In this document: positions 43,031-52,554 of the stretch, piece by piece | Numbering within the stretch: position 1 is the first letter of the stretch | How the letters are laid out: each line of letters opens with the position of its first letter | Source: Pontivivens ytuae | Lineage (GTDB): Bacteria; Pseudomonadota; Alphaproteobacteria; Rhodobacterales; Rhodobacteraceae | DNA length: 64,000 nt | Direction: 5' to 3' | NCBI RefSeq assembly: GCF_015679265.1 | Contig: NZ_CP064942.1 | Span: 833,501-897,500, forward strand | Program-made: the position numbers and the translations under genes | Notes under the pieces: model-generated | Databases searched by the model: none | The model's input: only the letters and a program-made list of their open reading frames with translations | What the model was told of the DNA's origin: nothing

Positions 43031-44617
43031 ATGCTCAGACATCTCCTTCTCTCCGGAACCGGCGCCGCCGTGCTGTTGACCGCCCTTCCCGCGATTGCCC
43101 AGGACGCGACGGACATCGACATCGCGGTCAACCGCCTGGCTCGCAGCCTCGACCCGGCTGACCGAACCGGTAACGTGGACGTCCGCGTCTACTACTCGAT
43201 CTACGACACGCTGATCCGCCGAAACTTCCGCGACGTGCCTGAGGTTGGCGTCACGCTCGAACCCGGCCTCGCCGAAAGCTGGACGCGCCCGGAACCGAAT
43301 GTCCTGGAGGTCACGTTGCGCCAGGGGGTCACCTGCCACGACGGCACGCCGTTCAATGCGGAAGACGTCCTCTTCACCTTCTCGCCCGAGCGGCTCTGGG
43401 GTGAGGACAGCTTCTATTCCGCAGGCCGGATCTACTTTGGCCATCTCGAAAGCGTCGAGGCCGTGGATGACTACACCGTCCGCTTCACCACCACCGTCGC
43501 CGATCCGATTTTCGAAGCACGGCTGAGCTCCTATACGGCCTTCCTGGTCTGCGATGAGGCCTGGACCGCGCTGGCCGACGACCGCCCCTTCGCCGAGTGG
43601 ATGGAGGCGGCAACCGAGCAGATGAATTGGGCACCTGTCGGCACAGGTCCCTACGCCGCCGCCGGGTACCGCAACAACGATTTCATCCGACTGGAGCGCC
43701 ACGATGCCTACTGGGGCGATGCCCCCGCCGCGGCGTCCATCACGTTCCGCGAGGTACCCGAGGTTGCCGCGCGCGTCGCCGGTGTCGTCAGCGGCGAGTA
43801 CGACATGGCGGTCGATATCCCGACAGATCAGATGGGCGTCGTGGAGCAGTATGACGACATCAAGTCGGCTTCGGTCGTGCTCGACAACTCCCACGTGCTT
43901 GTTTTCAGCCAGGCCGACCCGGTACTCGCGTCCAGGGAGCTGCGGCAGGCGCTCAGCTACGCAATCGATCGCGATCTGCTGCGGCAGGCTCTGTGGAACG
44001 ACGAGAACTACACCCCGAACGGCCATCAGCTGGCCTCCTTCGGGGATATGTATGAGGCGGATCGCGAAGGTTTCACCTTCGACCTCGAGCGGGCGCAGGA
44101 GCTTGTCGCGGCCTCGGGCTACGACGGCAGCCCGATCTCGTTCCGTCTGATCCCAGACTACTACCTGAACGGTCAGGAAGCGGCCCAGATTCTGCAGGAG
44201 ATGTGGCGCGCTGCCGGCATTACCGTCGAATTGGAGTTCGTCGAGAACTTCACCGCCGTCCGCGATGAGGGCGCGCAGATCTACGCGTGGTCCAATACCT
44301 ATCGCCTGCCCGACCCGACCGGCGCGATCATGGCCAACTGGGGTCCGGATGCCGCGATCCAGACCCGCTACGGCTTCTTCACGCCGCCCGAGGAATTCAA
44401 CACGCTGGCGGGCGAGATGTTCACGACCTCCGACGTGGCCGAGCGCAAGGCGAAGTTCCAGCGGATGCTCGATATCTTCGAGGATGAGGCCCCGATGACG
44501 ATCCTCTACAACCCGGTCGTCACCTTCATCATGCGCGACGACATCGAGTGGACGCCCTACAGCCTATTCTTCATGGATTTCCGGGCCGACAACTTCCAGA
44601 TCGGCAGCGACAGCTGA
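43031..44617 (+). CDS. ABC transporter substrate-binding protein, peptide/Opp family (SBP family 5)
   Basis: A 528-aa periplasmic binding protein. A signal peptide (LLLSGTGAAVLLTALPAIA) is followed by the family-5 pattern: SLDPADR, YSIYDTLIRR, GLAESWTRPEPNVLEVTLRQ, GVTCHDGTPFNAEDVLFTF and TGPYAAAGYRNNDFIRLERH. Such proteins bind di- and oligopeptides, but also opines, glycosides and phosphonates, so the ligand is open. First structural gene of a binding protein-ATPase-ATPase-hydrolase-permease-permease unit. AAGAAAGGA precedes the ATG. Confidence 0.9.
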   Translation: MLRHLLLSGTGAAVLLTALPAIAQDATDIDIAVNRLARSLDPADRTGNVDVRVYYSIYDTLIRRNFRDVPEVGVTLEPGLAESWTRPEPNVLEVTLRQGVTCHDGTPFNAEDVLFTFSPERLWGEDSFYSAGRIYFGHLESVEAVDDYTVRFTTTVADPIFEARLSSYTAFLVCDEAWTALADDRPFAEWMEAATEQMNWAPVGTGPYAAAGYRNNDFIRLERHDAYWGDAPAAASITFREVPEVAARVAGVVSGEYDMAVDIPTDQMGVVEQYDDIKSASVVLDNSHVLVFSQADPVLASRELRQALSYAIDRDLLRQALWNDENYTPNGHQLASFGDMYEADREGFTFDLERAQELVAASGYDGSPISFRLIPDYYLNGQEAAQILQEMWRAAGITVELEFVENFTAVRDEGAQIYAWSNTYRLPDPTGAIMANWGPDAAIQTRYGFFTPPEEFNTLAGEMFTTSDVAERKAKFQRMLDIFEDEAPMTILYNPVVTFIMRDDIEWTPYSLFFMDFRADNFQIGSDS

Positions 44618-44658
44618 CCTCTTGAGGACCGGGGGCCGCCCGCCCCCGGTCATCCGCC

Positions 44659-45468
44659 ATGCTGCTTTCGGTCGATCACCTCACTGTCGGTTTCGGGCAA
44701 GGTCCCATCGTGCAGGACGCGTCCTTTGCCCTGGCTCCGGGCGGCACGATGGGCCTCGTCGGCGCGTCGGGCAGCGGCAAGTCGGTGACCTGTCACGCCA
44801 TCGCCCGGCTGCTGCCCGATGCCGCTGACGTCACCGGCCGGATCACCTTCGACGGATGCGATCTGCTGTCCCTGACGGCGCGGCAGATGCGTCCCCTTCG
44901 CGGCGGACGCATCGCGATGATCTTCCAGAACCCCACGCGTGCCCTGAACCCTGTGCACAAGATCGGACGGCAGATGACGGAGGTCCTTTGGCTCCACCGT
45001 CGCCTGACCGGTCGCGCGGCGCGGAACGAGGCGGTGGCGCAGCTTGAAACGGTGGGCATCCCTGACGCGGCCCGTCGCCTCGCCGCGTATCCGCACGAGC
45101 TGTCAGGCGGCATGTGCCAGCGCGTCATGATCGCGATGGCGCTGGCGGCCCAGCCCGACCTGCTGATCGCCGATGAGCCGACCACCGCGCTCGACGTAAC
45201 GACGCAGGCCCAGATCCTGCATCTGCTCAGGCAGCTTCAGGCCGAGCACGGCACGGCGCTGCTGCTCGTGACGCATGACATGGGCGTCATCGCGGAAATG
45301 GTGGAGACGGTCGTGGTTCTCGATCAGGGACAGGTGATCGAGGCGGGCGCGACCCGGGATATCTTCACCGCACCGAGCCGGGAGGTGACCCGAAAGATCG
45401 TCTCGGAAGCGCGAAGCTTTCCGCTACCCACGCTCGCCCCGCCGCCTCTTTTAAAGGCCGGCCCATGA
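44659..45468 (+). CDS. ABC transporter ATP-binding protein, DppD-like
   Basis: A 269-aa ATPase of the Opp/Dpp importer family. Walker A GASGSGKSVTCHAI, Q-loop FQNPTRALNP, signature LSGGMCQRVMIAMAL, Walker B LLIADEPTTALDVT and H-switch VTHDMGVIAEM are all intact. It lacks the long C-terminal cysteine-containing extension of many DppD proteins. The stop overlaps the second ATPase start by 4 bases. Confidence 0.93.
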   Translation: MLLSVDHLTVGFGQGPIVQDASFALAPGGTMGLVGASGSGKSVTCHAIARLLPDAADVTGRITFDGCDLLSLTARQMRPLRGGRIAMIFQNPTRALNPVHKIGRQMTEVLWLHRRLTGRAARNEAVAQLETVGIPDAARRLAAYPHELSGGMCQRVMIAMALAAQPDLLIADEPTTALDVTTQAQILHLLRQLQAEHGTALLLVTHDMGVIAEMVETVVVLDQGQVIEAGATRDIFTAPSREVTRKIVSEARSFPLPTLAPPPLLKAGP

Positions 45469-46394
45469 CGCTGGTCACCGCCACCGATCTGACGCGACAC
45501 TTCCCGCTTCCCCGCGCGCATCTGTTTGACCGGACCCGGACCCTTCACGCCCTGGACGGTGTGTCGCTGACATTAAGTGAGGGCGAGGCCCTTGGGATCG
45601 TTGGAGAATCCGGCTGCGGCAAGTCGACCCTTGGTCGGCTCGTGCAGGGGCTGGACCGGCCGACCTCCGGCTCGGTGGTCCGCCCCGAGGGGCCACGGAT
45701 ACGGGTCATCCAGACGATTTACCAGAACCCGCTCGACAGCCTGGACCCGCGGATGCGTGTCGGCCGCCAGATCATCGAGCCGCTGGTCATCCACGGGATC
45801 GGCAGCGCAGCGGATCACGAAGCCCGCTTGGCAAACCTGATGGCGCAGGTGGAGCTGCCGGCGGAGCTTGCCGACCGCTTGCCAGGCCAGCTCTCCGGCG
45901 GGCAGGCGCAGCGGGTTGTGATCGCGCGCGCCCTGAGCCTCGCGCCACGCGTGCTGATCTGTGATGAGCCGGTCGCGGCACTTGATGCCCCCGTCGCCCG
46001 CGCTGTCACCGCCCTGCTGGACCGCCTCAGGACGGATCGACAAATGGGCCTGATCTTCATCTCGCACGACATCGGAACCGTTGCCGAGCTCTGCCAGCGT
46101 GTCGCGGTCATGTACCTTGGCGAGATCGTCGAGGAAGGTCCGGTGGGTCAGGTCCTCACCGCCCCGCGCCACCCTTACACGCAAGGTCTGCTGTCGGCGA
46201 TCCCGCGGCCCGATCCGGGCGGCCGCCCTTCCCCGCCGATGCTGGGGGGCGAACCGGCAAGCCCGATCGATCCCACCCCCGGCTGCCGCCTTGCCCCGCG
46301 CTGTCCCTACGCGCAGGAGGTCTGCCGTACCGTGACCCCAAAGCTGCGCGGCCGATCTCATCGCGCCGCCTGCCACTTTACCGCCCATGACTGA
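45465..46394 (+). CDS. ABC transporter ATP-binding protein, DppF-like
   Basis: A 309-aa second ATPase of the importer. Walker A GESGCGKSTLGRLV, Q-loop YQNPLDSLDPRM, signature LSGGQAQRVVIARAL, Walker B VLICDEPVAALD and SHDIGTVAEL are intact. The C-terminal oligopeptide-transporter extension with CRLAPRCPYAQEVC is present, typical of DppD/F proteins, where these cysteines may hold an iron-sulfur cluster. Overlaps the preceding ATPase gene by 4 bases. Confidence 0.93.
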   Translation: MTLVTATDLTRHFPLPRAHLFDRTRTLHALDGVSLTLSEGEALGIVGESGCGKSTLGRLVQGLDRPTSGSVVRPEGPRIRVIQTIYQNPLDSLDPRMRVGRQIIEPLVIHGIGSAADHEARLANLMAQVELPAELADRLPGQLSGGQAQRVVIARALSLAPRVLICDEPVAALDAPVARAVTALLDRLRTDRQMGLIFISHDIGTVAELCQRVAVMYLGEIVEEGPVGQVLTAPRHPYTQGLLSAIPRPDPGGRPSPPMLGGEPASPIDPTPGCRLAPRCPYAQEVCRTVTPKLRGRSHRAACHFTAHD

Positions 46395-46404
46395 AAGGCC
46401 TTCC

Positions 46405-47772
46405 ATGATCATCCTCGTCGTCTTCGACGGTCTGCGCCGGGACATGGCGACCGACGCCAACACGCCGACCCTCGCCCGCCTGTTGCGCGAAGGGGCCGAT
46501 TTCCCGGATGCCCGCTCCGTCTTCCCGACGATGACGCGGGTCAATTCGGCGGCCATGGCGTCGGGCTGCGTGCCGGCGCGGACAGGGATCGTGGCGAACC
46601 AGTTCTTCGACCCCGCCGTCTTCCCCGACCGGCTGGTCCACACCGGCATGATCCCTGACGTCGAGGCCGCGATGCGGGCCTACGCCGATCGGTTCGTCGA
46701 GCCCGACAGCCTGGGCGATATCCTTGCCCGCCACGGCAAGCGCCTGGCGGTGCTCACCACCGCGTCGGGCGGCACGACGCGGATGCTCAATCCGCGCGTC
46801 GCAACCAATGGTGGCCTCAGCCTCTGCCTTCGCGATTGGGAGAGCTCCCGCCCGCGACCCGAGGCCTGCGCCATCCATGATCGCTTCGGCCCCCCGCCCG
46901 GGATCGACCTGCCCGCGACGGCGCTGACCGAACGGCTGGGCGACATCTTCGTTGACTATGTCCTGCCAGAGATCGCCCCCGACGTGGCGATCCTGTGGTT
47001 CGGCGATCCCGACTACACGTTCCACTATGCGGGCCTCGGCTCTCCCCGCTCGATCACCGCCATGCAGGCCGTCGATGCCCAACTCGCGCGGATTGTCGAG
47101 GCAGCGCCCGACAGCCGGATCGTCGTCGCCTCCGACCACGGTCACGTAAACACAGCCGAGCACCTGGCCGCGGAAGATCACTTGCGCGCTGCCGGCTTCG
47201 ACCTCGCCCCAACCGCCGTCGGCCCCTCCGGCGCGGCGCTTCAGGTCGGGGGCGCGAGCGGCGACATCGCCGATCTTGCCGCATTTCTGCAGGAGCAGGA
47301 CTGGTGCGGCGCGATCTTCACCAAGGACGCGCTCGCCGGAACCTTCGACCGCGCCCTGATCCTGAACGACCATCCTCGCACGCCCGATCTCCTTTACACC
47401 CTCGCCAGCACCGACGCCCCCGGCCCCCACGGGATCCCCGGCACGACGCGCTTCGTCGGATCCGAGCTGAAGGAGAAGGGCAGCACCCATGGCGGCCTGC
47501 ACCGGTTCGAGACGAACACGGTGCTGGGCCTCCATGGTCCGGGCATCCGCCAGACCACCAGCGACCTGCCGTGCGGCGTCATTGATGTCGCCCCGACGAT
47601 CCTCCATCTCCTCGGCCTCGACGCACCGGAAATGTCGGGCCGGGTGCTGACCGAAGCCTTCGGTCAAAGCCCGGCAGATCCGGAAGACGAGACCTTTGCC
47701 TCGAGAGCCGGAACCCTCCATCGCCGCCGCATCGGGCGTCACATCTACCTGCGGGAGTTCCGTCCGGCATGA
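46405..47772 (+). CDS. Alkaline phosphatase-superfamily hydrolase (type I phosphodiesterase/nucleotide pyrophosphatase-like)
   Basis: A 455-aa two-metal hydrolase of the phosphodiesterase/nucleotide pyrophosphatase group. Metal-binding Asp is in ILVVFDGLRRDM, the nucleophile Thr in FPTMTRVNSAAMASGC, further metal ligands in FGDPDYTFHYAG, VASDHGHVNTAEHL and GSTHGGLH. No signal peptide, so it is cytoplasmic. ATG 46405 has GAAAGG 6 nt upstream and is preferred over ATG 46387, which overlaps the ATPase gene and has no ribosome site. Its place inside the transporter operon implies it cleaves the imported compound, perhaps a phosphodiester or phosphonate; the substrate is inferred. Confidence 0.85.
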   Translation: MIILVVFDGLRRDMATDANTPTLARLLREGADFPDARSVFPTMTRVNSAAMASGCVPARTGIVANQFFDPAVFPDRLVHTGMIPDVEAAMRAYADRFVEPDSLGDILARHGKRLAVLTTASGGTTRMLNPRVATNGGLSLCLRDWESSRPRPEACAIHDRFGPPPGIDLPATALTERLGDIFVDYVLPEIAPDVAILWFGDPDYTFHYAGLGSPRSITAMQAVDAQLARIVEAAPDSRIVVASDHGHVNTAEHLAAEDHLRAAGFDLAPTAVGPSGAALQVGGASGDIADLAAFLQEQDWCGAIFTKDALAGTFDRALILNDHPRTPDLLYTLASTDAPGPHGIPGTTRFVGSELKEKGSTHGGLHRFETNTVLGLHGPGIRQTTSDLPCGVIDVAPTILHLLGLDAPEMSGRVLTEAFGQSPADPEDETFASRAGTLHRRRIGRHIYLREFRPA

Positions 47773-48701
47773 TCCGCCTTGCCGCCATCAAGCTCCTCCG
47801 CGCGGTGCTTACCGTCTGGATCGTCGTGACGCTGGCCTTCGTCGTTCTCTCCGTCACGGGCAATCCGGCCGAAACCCTCGCCGGTCCCGAAGCGCCCGCC
47901 GCGGTGATCGAAGCCTACGAAGAGCGGTTCGGCCTCAATCGCCCCTTGGGAGAACGTTACCTCAGTTATCTCAGCAGCCTCGCCCAAGGCGATTTCGGCA
48001 TTTCCTATGCGGACCGCCGCCCCGCCGCCGACATCATTACGGAAGCGCTCCCCGCCACCCTGCAGCTGGCGCTCGTGGCCCTCGCCTTCGCGATCGTCAC
48101 CGGGATCACCTTCGGGTTCATCGCCGCGCTCTACCGCAACTCGGCCATCGACCGCGGCATCATGACCCTCGCCGTCCTCGGCTATGCGACACCGAATTTC
48201 TTCCTCGGCATCGTGCTCATCATCCTCTTCGCCATGGTATGGCGGGTCCTGCCATCGAGTGGGCATGGCACGTGGGCGCACCTCGTCCTGCCCGCGTTGA
48301 CGCTCGGCACACATAACGCCGCGACCATCGCCCGCTTTACCCGATCCGCGGTGCTCGAGGTGTTGAACCAGCCCTACATGATCGCGGCACGGGCACGTGG
48401 CGTGCCTGCCCTGCGGCTCATGCGGGCGCATGTCTGGCCCAATGCCGCGATCCCGGTGGTCACCATCCTCGGCTTCCGCTTCGGAGACGTCATCGTCGGG
48501 ACAATCGTCGTCGAAACCGTCTTCGCCTGGCCCGGCCTCGGCCGCGTGCTGGTCAGCGCCGTATCCGATCGGGACCTCGCGGTCGTGCTGGCCTTCCTGA
48601 TCCTGAGCGCCTGCGTGATGATCACCGTGAACCTGATTGTCGACCTGACCTATGGTCTGCTCGACCCGCGGGTCCGAGCGCTGCAGACGAGGCGCACGTG
48701 A
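47769..48701 (+). CDS. ABC transporter permease, DppB-like
   Basis: A 310-aa inner-membrane permease. N-terminal helix (LLRAVLTVWIVVTLAFVVLS), the GERYLSYLSSLAQGDFGIS periplasmic segment, and the inner-membrane coupling motif ARARGVPALRLMRAHVWPNA are typical of DppB. Stop overlaps the second permease by 4 bases and start overlaps the hydrolase stop by 4 bases. Confidence 0.93.
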   Translation: MIRLAAIKLLRAVLTVWIVVTLAFVVLSVTGNPAETLAGPEAPAAVIEAYEERFGLNRPLGERYLSYLSSLAQGDFGISYADRRPAADIITEALPATLQLALVALAFAIVTGITFGFIAALYRNSAIDRGIMTLAVLGYATPNFFLGIVLIILFAMVWRVLPSSGHGTWAHLVLPALTLGTHNAATIARFTRSAVLEVLNQPYMIAARARGVPALRLMRAHVWPNAAIPVVTILGFRFGDVIVGTIVVETVFAWPGLGRVLVSAVSDRDLAVVLAFLILSACVMITVNLIVDLTYGLLDPRVRALQTRRT

Positions 48702-49522
48702 CCCGCCCGCCCCTCACCATCCGGATCGCCATCGCGGCCATCGGCCTGCTGATCCTTTGCGCGATCTTCGCCGACCTGCTGGCGCCCCACGACTACCGGG
48801 CACAGAACCTGCTCAACCGCTTCGCCCCGCCGGTCTTTCTGGGGGGAGACTGGGCGCACCCGCTGGGCACAGACCAACTGGGTCGGGACCTGCTCTCAAG
48901 GCTTCTGAAGGCCGCTCAGATCAGCCTCGGCCTTGCCATCCTGGGCACGATCATCGGCGCCGTCGTCGGCACCGCCCTCGGCCTCCTTGCCGCCAGTCTG
49001 CGCGGAGCGGTCGGAGAAGCCGTCCTGATGCTGGTCGATGTGCAGGCCGCGCTGCCGTTCATGATGATCGCCCTCGCCGTTCTGGCCTTCCTCGGCAACA
49101 GCCTGATCCTTTTCGTCGCCGTCCTCGGCCTCTACGGCTGGGAGGTCTTCGCGCGCCTTGCCAGAGCATCCGCTCTCGCCGCGCGCGAGCAAGGCTATGC
49201 CAGGGCCATCTCCGCCTTTGGCGCCTCCGAATGGCATCTGTACACTCGCCACATCCTGCCCAACATCGCTGCGATCCTGATCGTCCAGATTACCCTGAAC
49301 TTCCCCCAGACGATCCTTGTGGAGACGTCCCTCAGCTTCCTGGGCCTCGGCATCCGCCCCCCGCTCACAAGCCTGGGCCAGATACTGGGCGAAGGCCGCG
49401 CCTACCTGCTGACGGCGTGGTGGATCGCGGTGCTGCCCGGGCTTGTGACGGTGTTGGCGACGCTCTCGATCAGTCTGATCGGAGACTGGCTGAGAGATGA
49501 AATGGACCCCTCCAATCGCTGA
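48698..49522 (+). CDS. ABC transporter permease, DppC-like
   Basis: A 274-aa second permease. The N-terminal helix, the LGTDQLGRDLLSRLLKAAQ motif, GLLAASLRGAVGEAVLMLVD and the coupling helix YARAISAFGASEWHLYTRHI are all typical. Last gene of the operon; the 212 bp after it show no gene. Confidence 0.93.
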   Translation: MTRPPLTIRIAIAAIGLLILCAIFADLLAPHDYRAQNLLNRFAPPVFLGGDWAHPLGTDQLGRDLLSRLLKAAQISLGLAILGTIIGAVVGTALGLLAASLRGAVGEAVLMLVDVQAALPFMMIALAVLAFLGNSLILFVAVLGLYGWEVFARLARASALAAREQGYARAISAFGASEWHLYTRHILPNIAAILIVQITLNFPQTILVETSLSFLGLGIRPPLTSLGQILGEGRAYLLTAWWIAVLPGLVTVLATLSISLIGDWLRDEMDPSNR

Positions 49523-49734
49523 GCTCTAGCTGCAGCAAGCGATCAACTTCCCTCGAAGAACTACTCTGCAGATCGGGGGCCATTCCGGTCTTTGAGTTTT
49601 CCTTTTCCGCAGCCAGAGAATGCCAGCCTTCAATCGACATGACTTTTTCACTCTTCGCAGAAGATCTAGCTTTACCAAGGCCGCATCGGAGGTCGGCATG
49701 GAGCCCGCATTTGCCCCGCTGACGCTCGATATCC

Positions 49735-50766
49735 TCACCCCTCCCTGAACTCGGCCGGGCTACCGGCGCCCGGTCCTTCGATCCGCCAGCCGCGCAGGGT
49801 CCAGTCGATGTTGAGTTCGATCAGCCGGTTCCGGCTCGGCACGCCGGCCGAGGTGCGCCAGTCCGGGAAGGCGTCGACGATCCGGTCCTTGATGCGTTGC
49901 GTACCCGCAGCGGTGACAGCACCTCCGCCGCGCTCCAGTTCATCCTCCACGAGAGACCTGAAGGTCTCCAGATAGGCGATCTCGTCGCGGACCAGTTCGT
50001 CGAAGTCGCCGACCGGCCCGTGGCCCGGTGCGATGGTCTCCGCTTCCGGAAAGCGCGTACGCAGGCCCTTGAGCTGGGTGATCCAGTTGTCGATCTCACC
50101 CTGGTAGAAGACCGGCGTGGTCCGGTTGTTCACGAAGTCGGCCGTGAACAGCACGCGCTCTTCGGGCAGGTAGAGGAGCGTCGTCTCCAGCGCCTCGTTG
50201 CCGCGCAGCACCGTCGGCTCGATCAGGAGACCGCCGCTTTCGAACGGCACGCCGTCTGCAAGGCCGGGCTCAGGCACGGGGATATTTGCCGGAATGTCGG
50301 CCCCGAAATCCTCGATCCGGTTGGCATAGAAGCCGTGCTCGTCGTTCGCGATGACGCGATGCACCGTCCGGGTCGCGAAGGCGGGTGCGCCACCGGATGC
50401 CGCGCGGTATGTCTCCAGCCCGCCGTAATGGTCGCTGTGCATGTGGGTGATGAGGATGGCGGATATGTCTTCGGTGGGGCGTCCGGTGAGCGCCGGGAAG
50501 CCGTCCAGGGCCTCCCGCGCCTCCGGGATGCGCCACAGGGTGTCGATCGCGACCGTCCCCTGAGGGCCTTTCACGAAATAGGCGTTGATCGAATGGTTGC
50601 GCACGGAGTCGACCGTGTAGCCCGTCACCCGTTCGGAGATGTCGATCACGCCCGCGGTGGCCTGTGTCGGCCCGGCGAGCCCAGCGGTTTGCGCAGCGGC
50701 CGACCGGACGAACGGTGCAGCAAGGGTAGCGGCGGCCGTAGCGGCGACGAATTGGCGGCGGTTCAT
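49735..50766 (-). CDS. Exported metallo-beta-lactamase-fold hydrolase
   Basis: A 343-aa MBL-fold metallo-hydrolase with a twin-arginine-type export signal (MNRRQFVAATAAATLAAPFV). The zinc site is ITHMHSDHYGG (HxHxDH), with the further ligands His in LRGNEALETTLLYLP region, Asp in LFTADFVNN and His in IAPGHGPVG. The substrate is unknown; the fold covers lactonases, glyoxalase II-like and alkyl sulfatase-like enzymes. It is divergent from a TetR regulator, which likely represses it. Confidence 0.85.
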   Translation of the reverse strand: MNRRQFVAATAAATLAAPFVRSAAAQTAGLAGPTQATAGVIDISERVTGYTVDSVRNHSINAYFVKGPQGTVAIDTLWRIPEAREALDGFPALTGRPTEDISAILITHMHSDHYGGLETYRAASGGAPAFATRTVHRVIANDEHGFYANRIEDFGADIPANIPVPEPGLADGVPFESGGLLIEPTVLRGNEALETTLLYLPEERVLFTADFVNNRTTPVFYQGEIDNWITQLKGLRTRFPEAETIAPGHGPVGDFDELVRDEIAYLETFRSLVEDELERGGGAVTAAGTQRIKDRIVDAFPDWRTSAGVPSRNRLIELNIDWTLRGWRIEGPGAGSPAEFREG

Positions 50767-50834
50767 GTCTTCGGTCCTTTCATGCAGCGTGAAGCGCTTG
50801 CCTGGGCGCCGGGATCGACGTATTGGATTGCTTG

Positions 50835-50853
50835 TTCCAGTTACTATCTGGAA
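50835..50853. promoter_or_regulatory. Probable TetR operator between divergent genes
   Basis: TTCCAG and CTGGAA form a perfect 6-bp inverted repeat with a 7-nt spacer; a second half-site CTGGA/TCCAG overlaps at 50848-50865. It lies between the two divergent genes and covers the region 33 bases upstream of the TetR start. Confidence 0.55.
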
Positions 50854-50885
50854 TGCCCTATCCAGTATTCAAGGGAGCGAAGCAC

Positions 50886-51470
50886 GTGCCGCGAAAAAAG
50901 GTGTTCGACGAGGGCGAGGTGCTCGACGCGGCGATGCGCGTCTTCTGGACGGAGGGCTGGCACGGCGCGACGGTCCCGGCGCTGCGTGCGGCGACGGGCC
51001 TGAGCAGCTCCAGCCTCTACAACGCGTTCGGCGACAAGGCCGGTCTCTACCATGAAGCCATGGACCGCTATGGCGCGGTCTTCGGCGCGCGGCTGCGCGA
51101 GAGCCTTGAGGATCCCGACATCCGGATCGCTCTGACCGGTTTCTTCGACCGGTTCCTGGATCAACTCGAGGATCCGCAGATCCCGCCGGGCTGCATGACC
51201 GCGCAGGCCTGTTTCGATCTGGGCGGAAACGACGCGCCTCAGGTCGACGACGCGCGCGCGGCGCTGGAACGGCCGCGAGCAGCACTCGAAGCCCGGATCG
51301 CGAAGGCGGTCGAAGACGGTGCCCTTCGCAAGGGCACGGATGCCGCGGCGCTCGCCGATCTCTACGTCGTGCTCCTGCGCGGCGCTGCCGCCACCCATCG
51401 CGCAACGGGCGACACCCGCTGGGCCCGAAACGCGTTTCGCCAGGTCATGGATCAGCTTCCGATCCCGTAG
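50886..51470 (+). CDS. TetR/AcrR-family transcriptional regulator
   Basis: A 194-aa regulator. The N-terminal TetR helix-turn-helix is VFDEGEVLDAAMRVFWTEGW, then TVPALRAATGLSSSSLYNAF and GDKAGLYHEAMDRY; the C-terminal ligand domain has PPGCMTAQACFDLG, as in the YxaF/LmrA-like group that responds to small organic effectors. GTG 50886 is preferred: earlier in-frame starts lie within the operator palindrome. It is divergent from the MBL-fold hydrolase and probably controls both genes. Confidence 0.88.
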   Translation: MPRKKVFDEGEVLDAAMRVFWTEGWHGATVPALRAATGLSSSSLYNAFGDKAGLYHEAMDRYGAVFGARLRESLEDPDIRIALTGFFDRFLDQLEDPQIPPGCMTAQACFDLGGNDAPQVDDARAALERPRAALEARIAKAVEDGALRKGTDAAALADLYVVLLRGAAATHRATGDTRWARNAFRQVMDQLPIP

Positions 51471-52041
51471 CTGATCCTTCGGAGGCAGCTCACTCGTTGA
51501 AGAATGTGATCGTCAGGATCGTCCGCGGCGCGAAGGGCGTTCCGCCAGACGGTCACGAGCTTACGGCGAACGGCAGCATCGACAGATCGTAGCGATGGAC
51601 CGCCATTGCATTATGAACGGCAGGAACAGGACAAAAGCACCGCTCGTCCTTTGATCAGCAAGGATGTTGATCAAAGGAAGACAGCTTCGAGACCAGAGCG
51701 CCTTTCAAGCCATCCTGTAGAAGCGCTCAGGAGAAGTCTTCTTGGCGCAGGAGAGACGATGAGCAGAGAAATGAACAGCTCACCAAAAAAGTAACCGCGA
51801 TCAAAAAACAGAATAATTTGACCACGTAATGCAATATTATTGCAATTAAACCATCACCTACAGTAATCGATTTTATTTAATTAGATCTTTCATTTGAAAA
51901 AACTAGGCCCACTTATTTCGGCTCCATGATTAATTTTACCTGGCGTAATTACTTGCCCAATCCCCAATGCAGTACCTACATTATCAAAAAAATCACGATG
52001 AGAATTTACGTACTATCTAATAGTAGCCTCAACTGCCACTG
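51471..52041. other. Gap, AT-rich in its second half
   Basis: No convincing gene. The composition changes sharply near 51,780 from ~60% GC to very AT-rich, and long A and T runs continue past the tandem repeat to ~52,320. This is unlike the rest of the window and may mark foreign or decayed DNA. Confidence 0.5.
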
Positions 52042-52145
52042 CCGATATTCCGATATTCCGATATTCCGATATTCCGATATTCCGATATTCCGATATTCCG
52101 ATATTCCGATATTCCGATATTCCGATATTCCGATATTCCGATATT
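52042..52145 (+). repeat. Tandem repeat: 13 units of an 8-bp sequence
   Basis: CCGATATT repeats perfectly 13 times (104 bp). Read as protein it gives a repeating RYSDIPIF octapeptide in a 78-codon plus-strand frame (51926-52162), but that frame has no other support. An 8-bp unit is not a multiple of 3, so copy-number change would shift any frame passing through it. Confidence 0.9.
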
Positions 52146-52554
52146 CGCAAACAAATGAATAATTCAACATTAAATTGACTCAGCCGATCACTTCGACCCT
52201 GGATAATTATGGAGTCTACCGATTGCGTAGTTTATTTGAACCCGAAGCTAAATTTATTGCCTCTTTATAGTAATTATAATATAATTTATCGATTTGACTT
52301 AGCTTTATTTTGATCTAATTGGATTATCTTAGCTCAAATTGGCTATGGGGGAGAGCGCAACCGCCGTCAGCAACACAACCTCTTCAGCGTAGCAGCATGA
52401 GGATTAGACCGAGTGGAGACGCCTCATGTCTGAAGAATTCTATGTTTGATTCCAGTATTTTGGTGGGTTTCAGCGCTCGATCTTGTAGTGCAGCTTTCCA
52501 AGAGACTGAGGAAGCCACCTTCTGCCAGGCCGGTGCATCGCCTCTGTCCGCCTG

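Noticed and set aside
52042..52145. Possible CRISPR array
   Set aside because: The units are 8 bp with no spacers; CRISPR repeats are 23-47 bp separated by unique spacers, and no cas gene is present.
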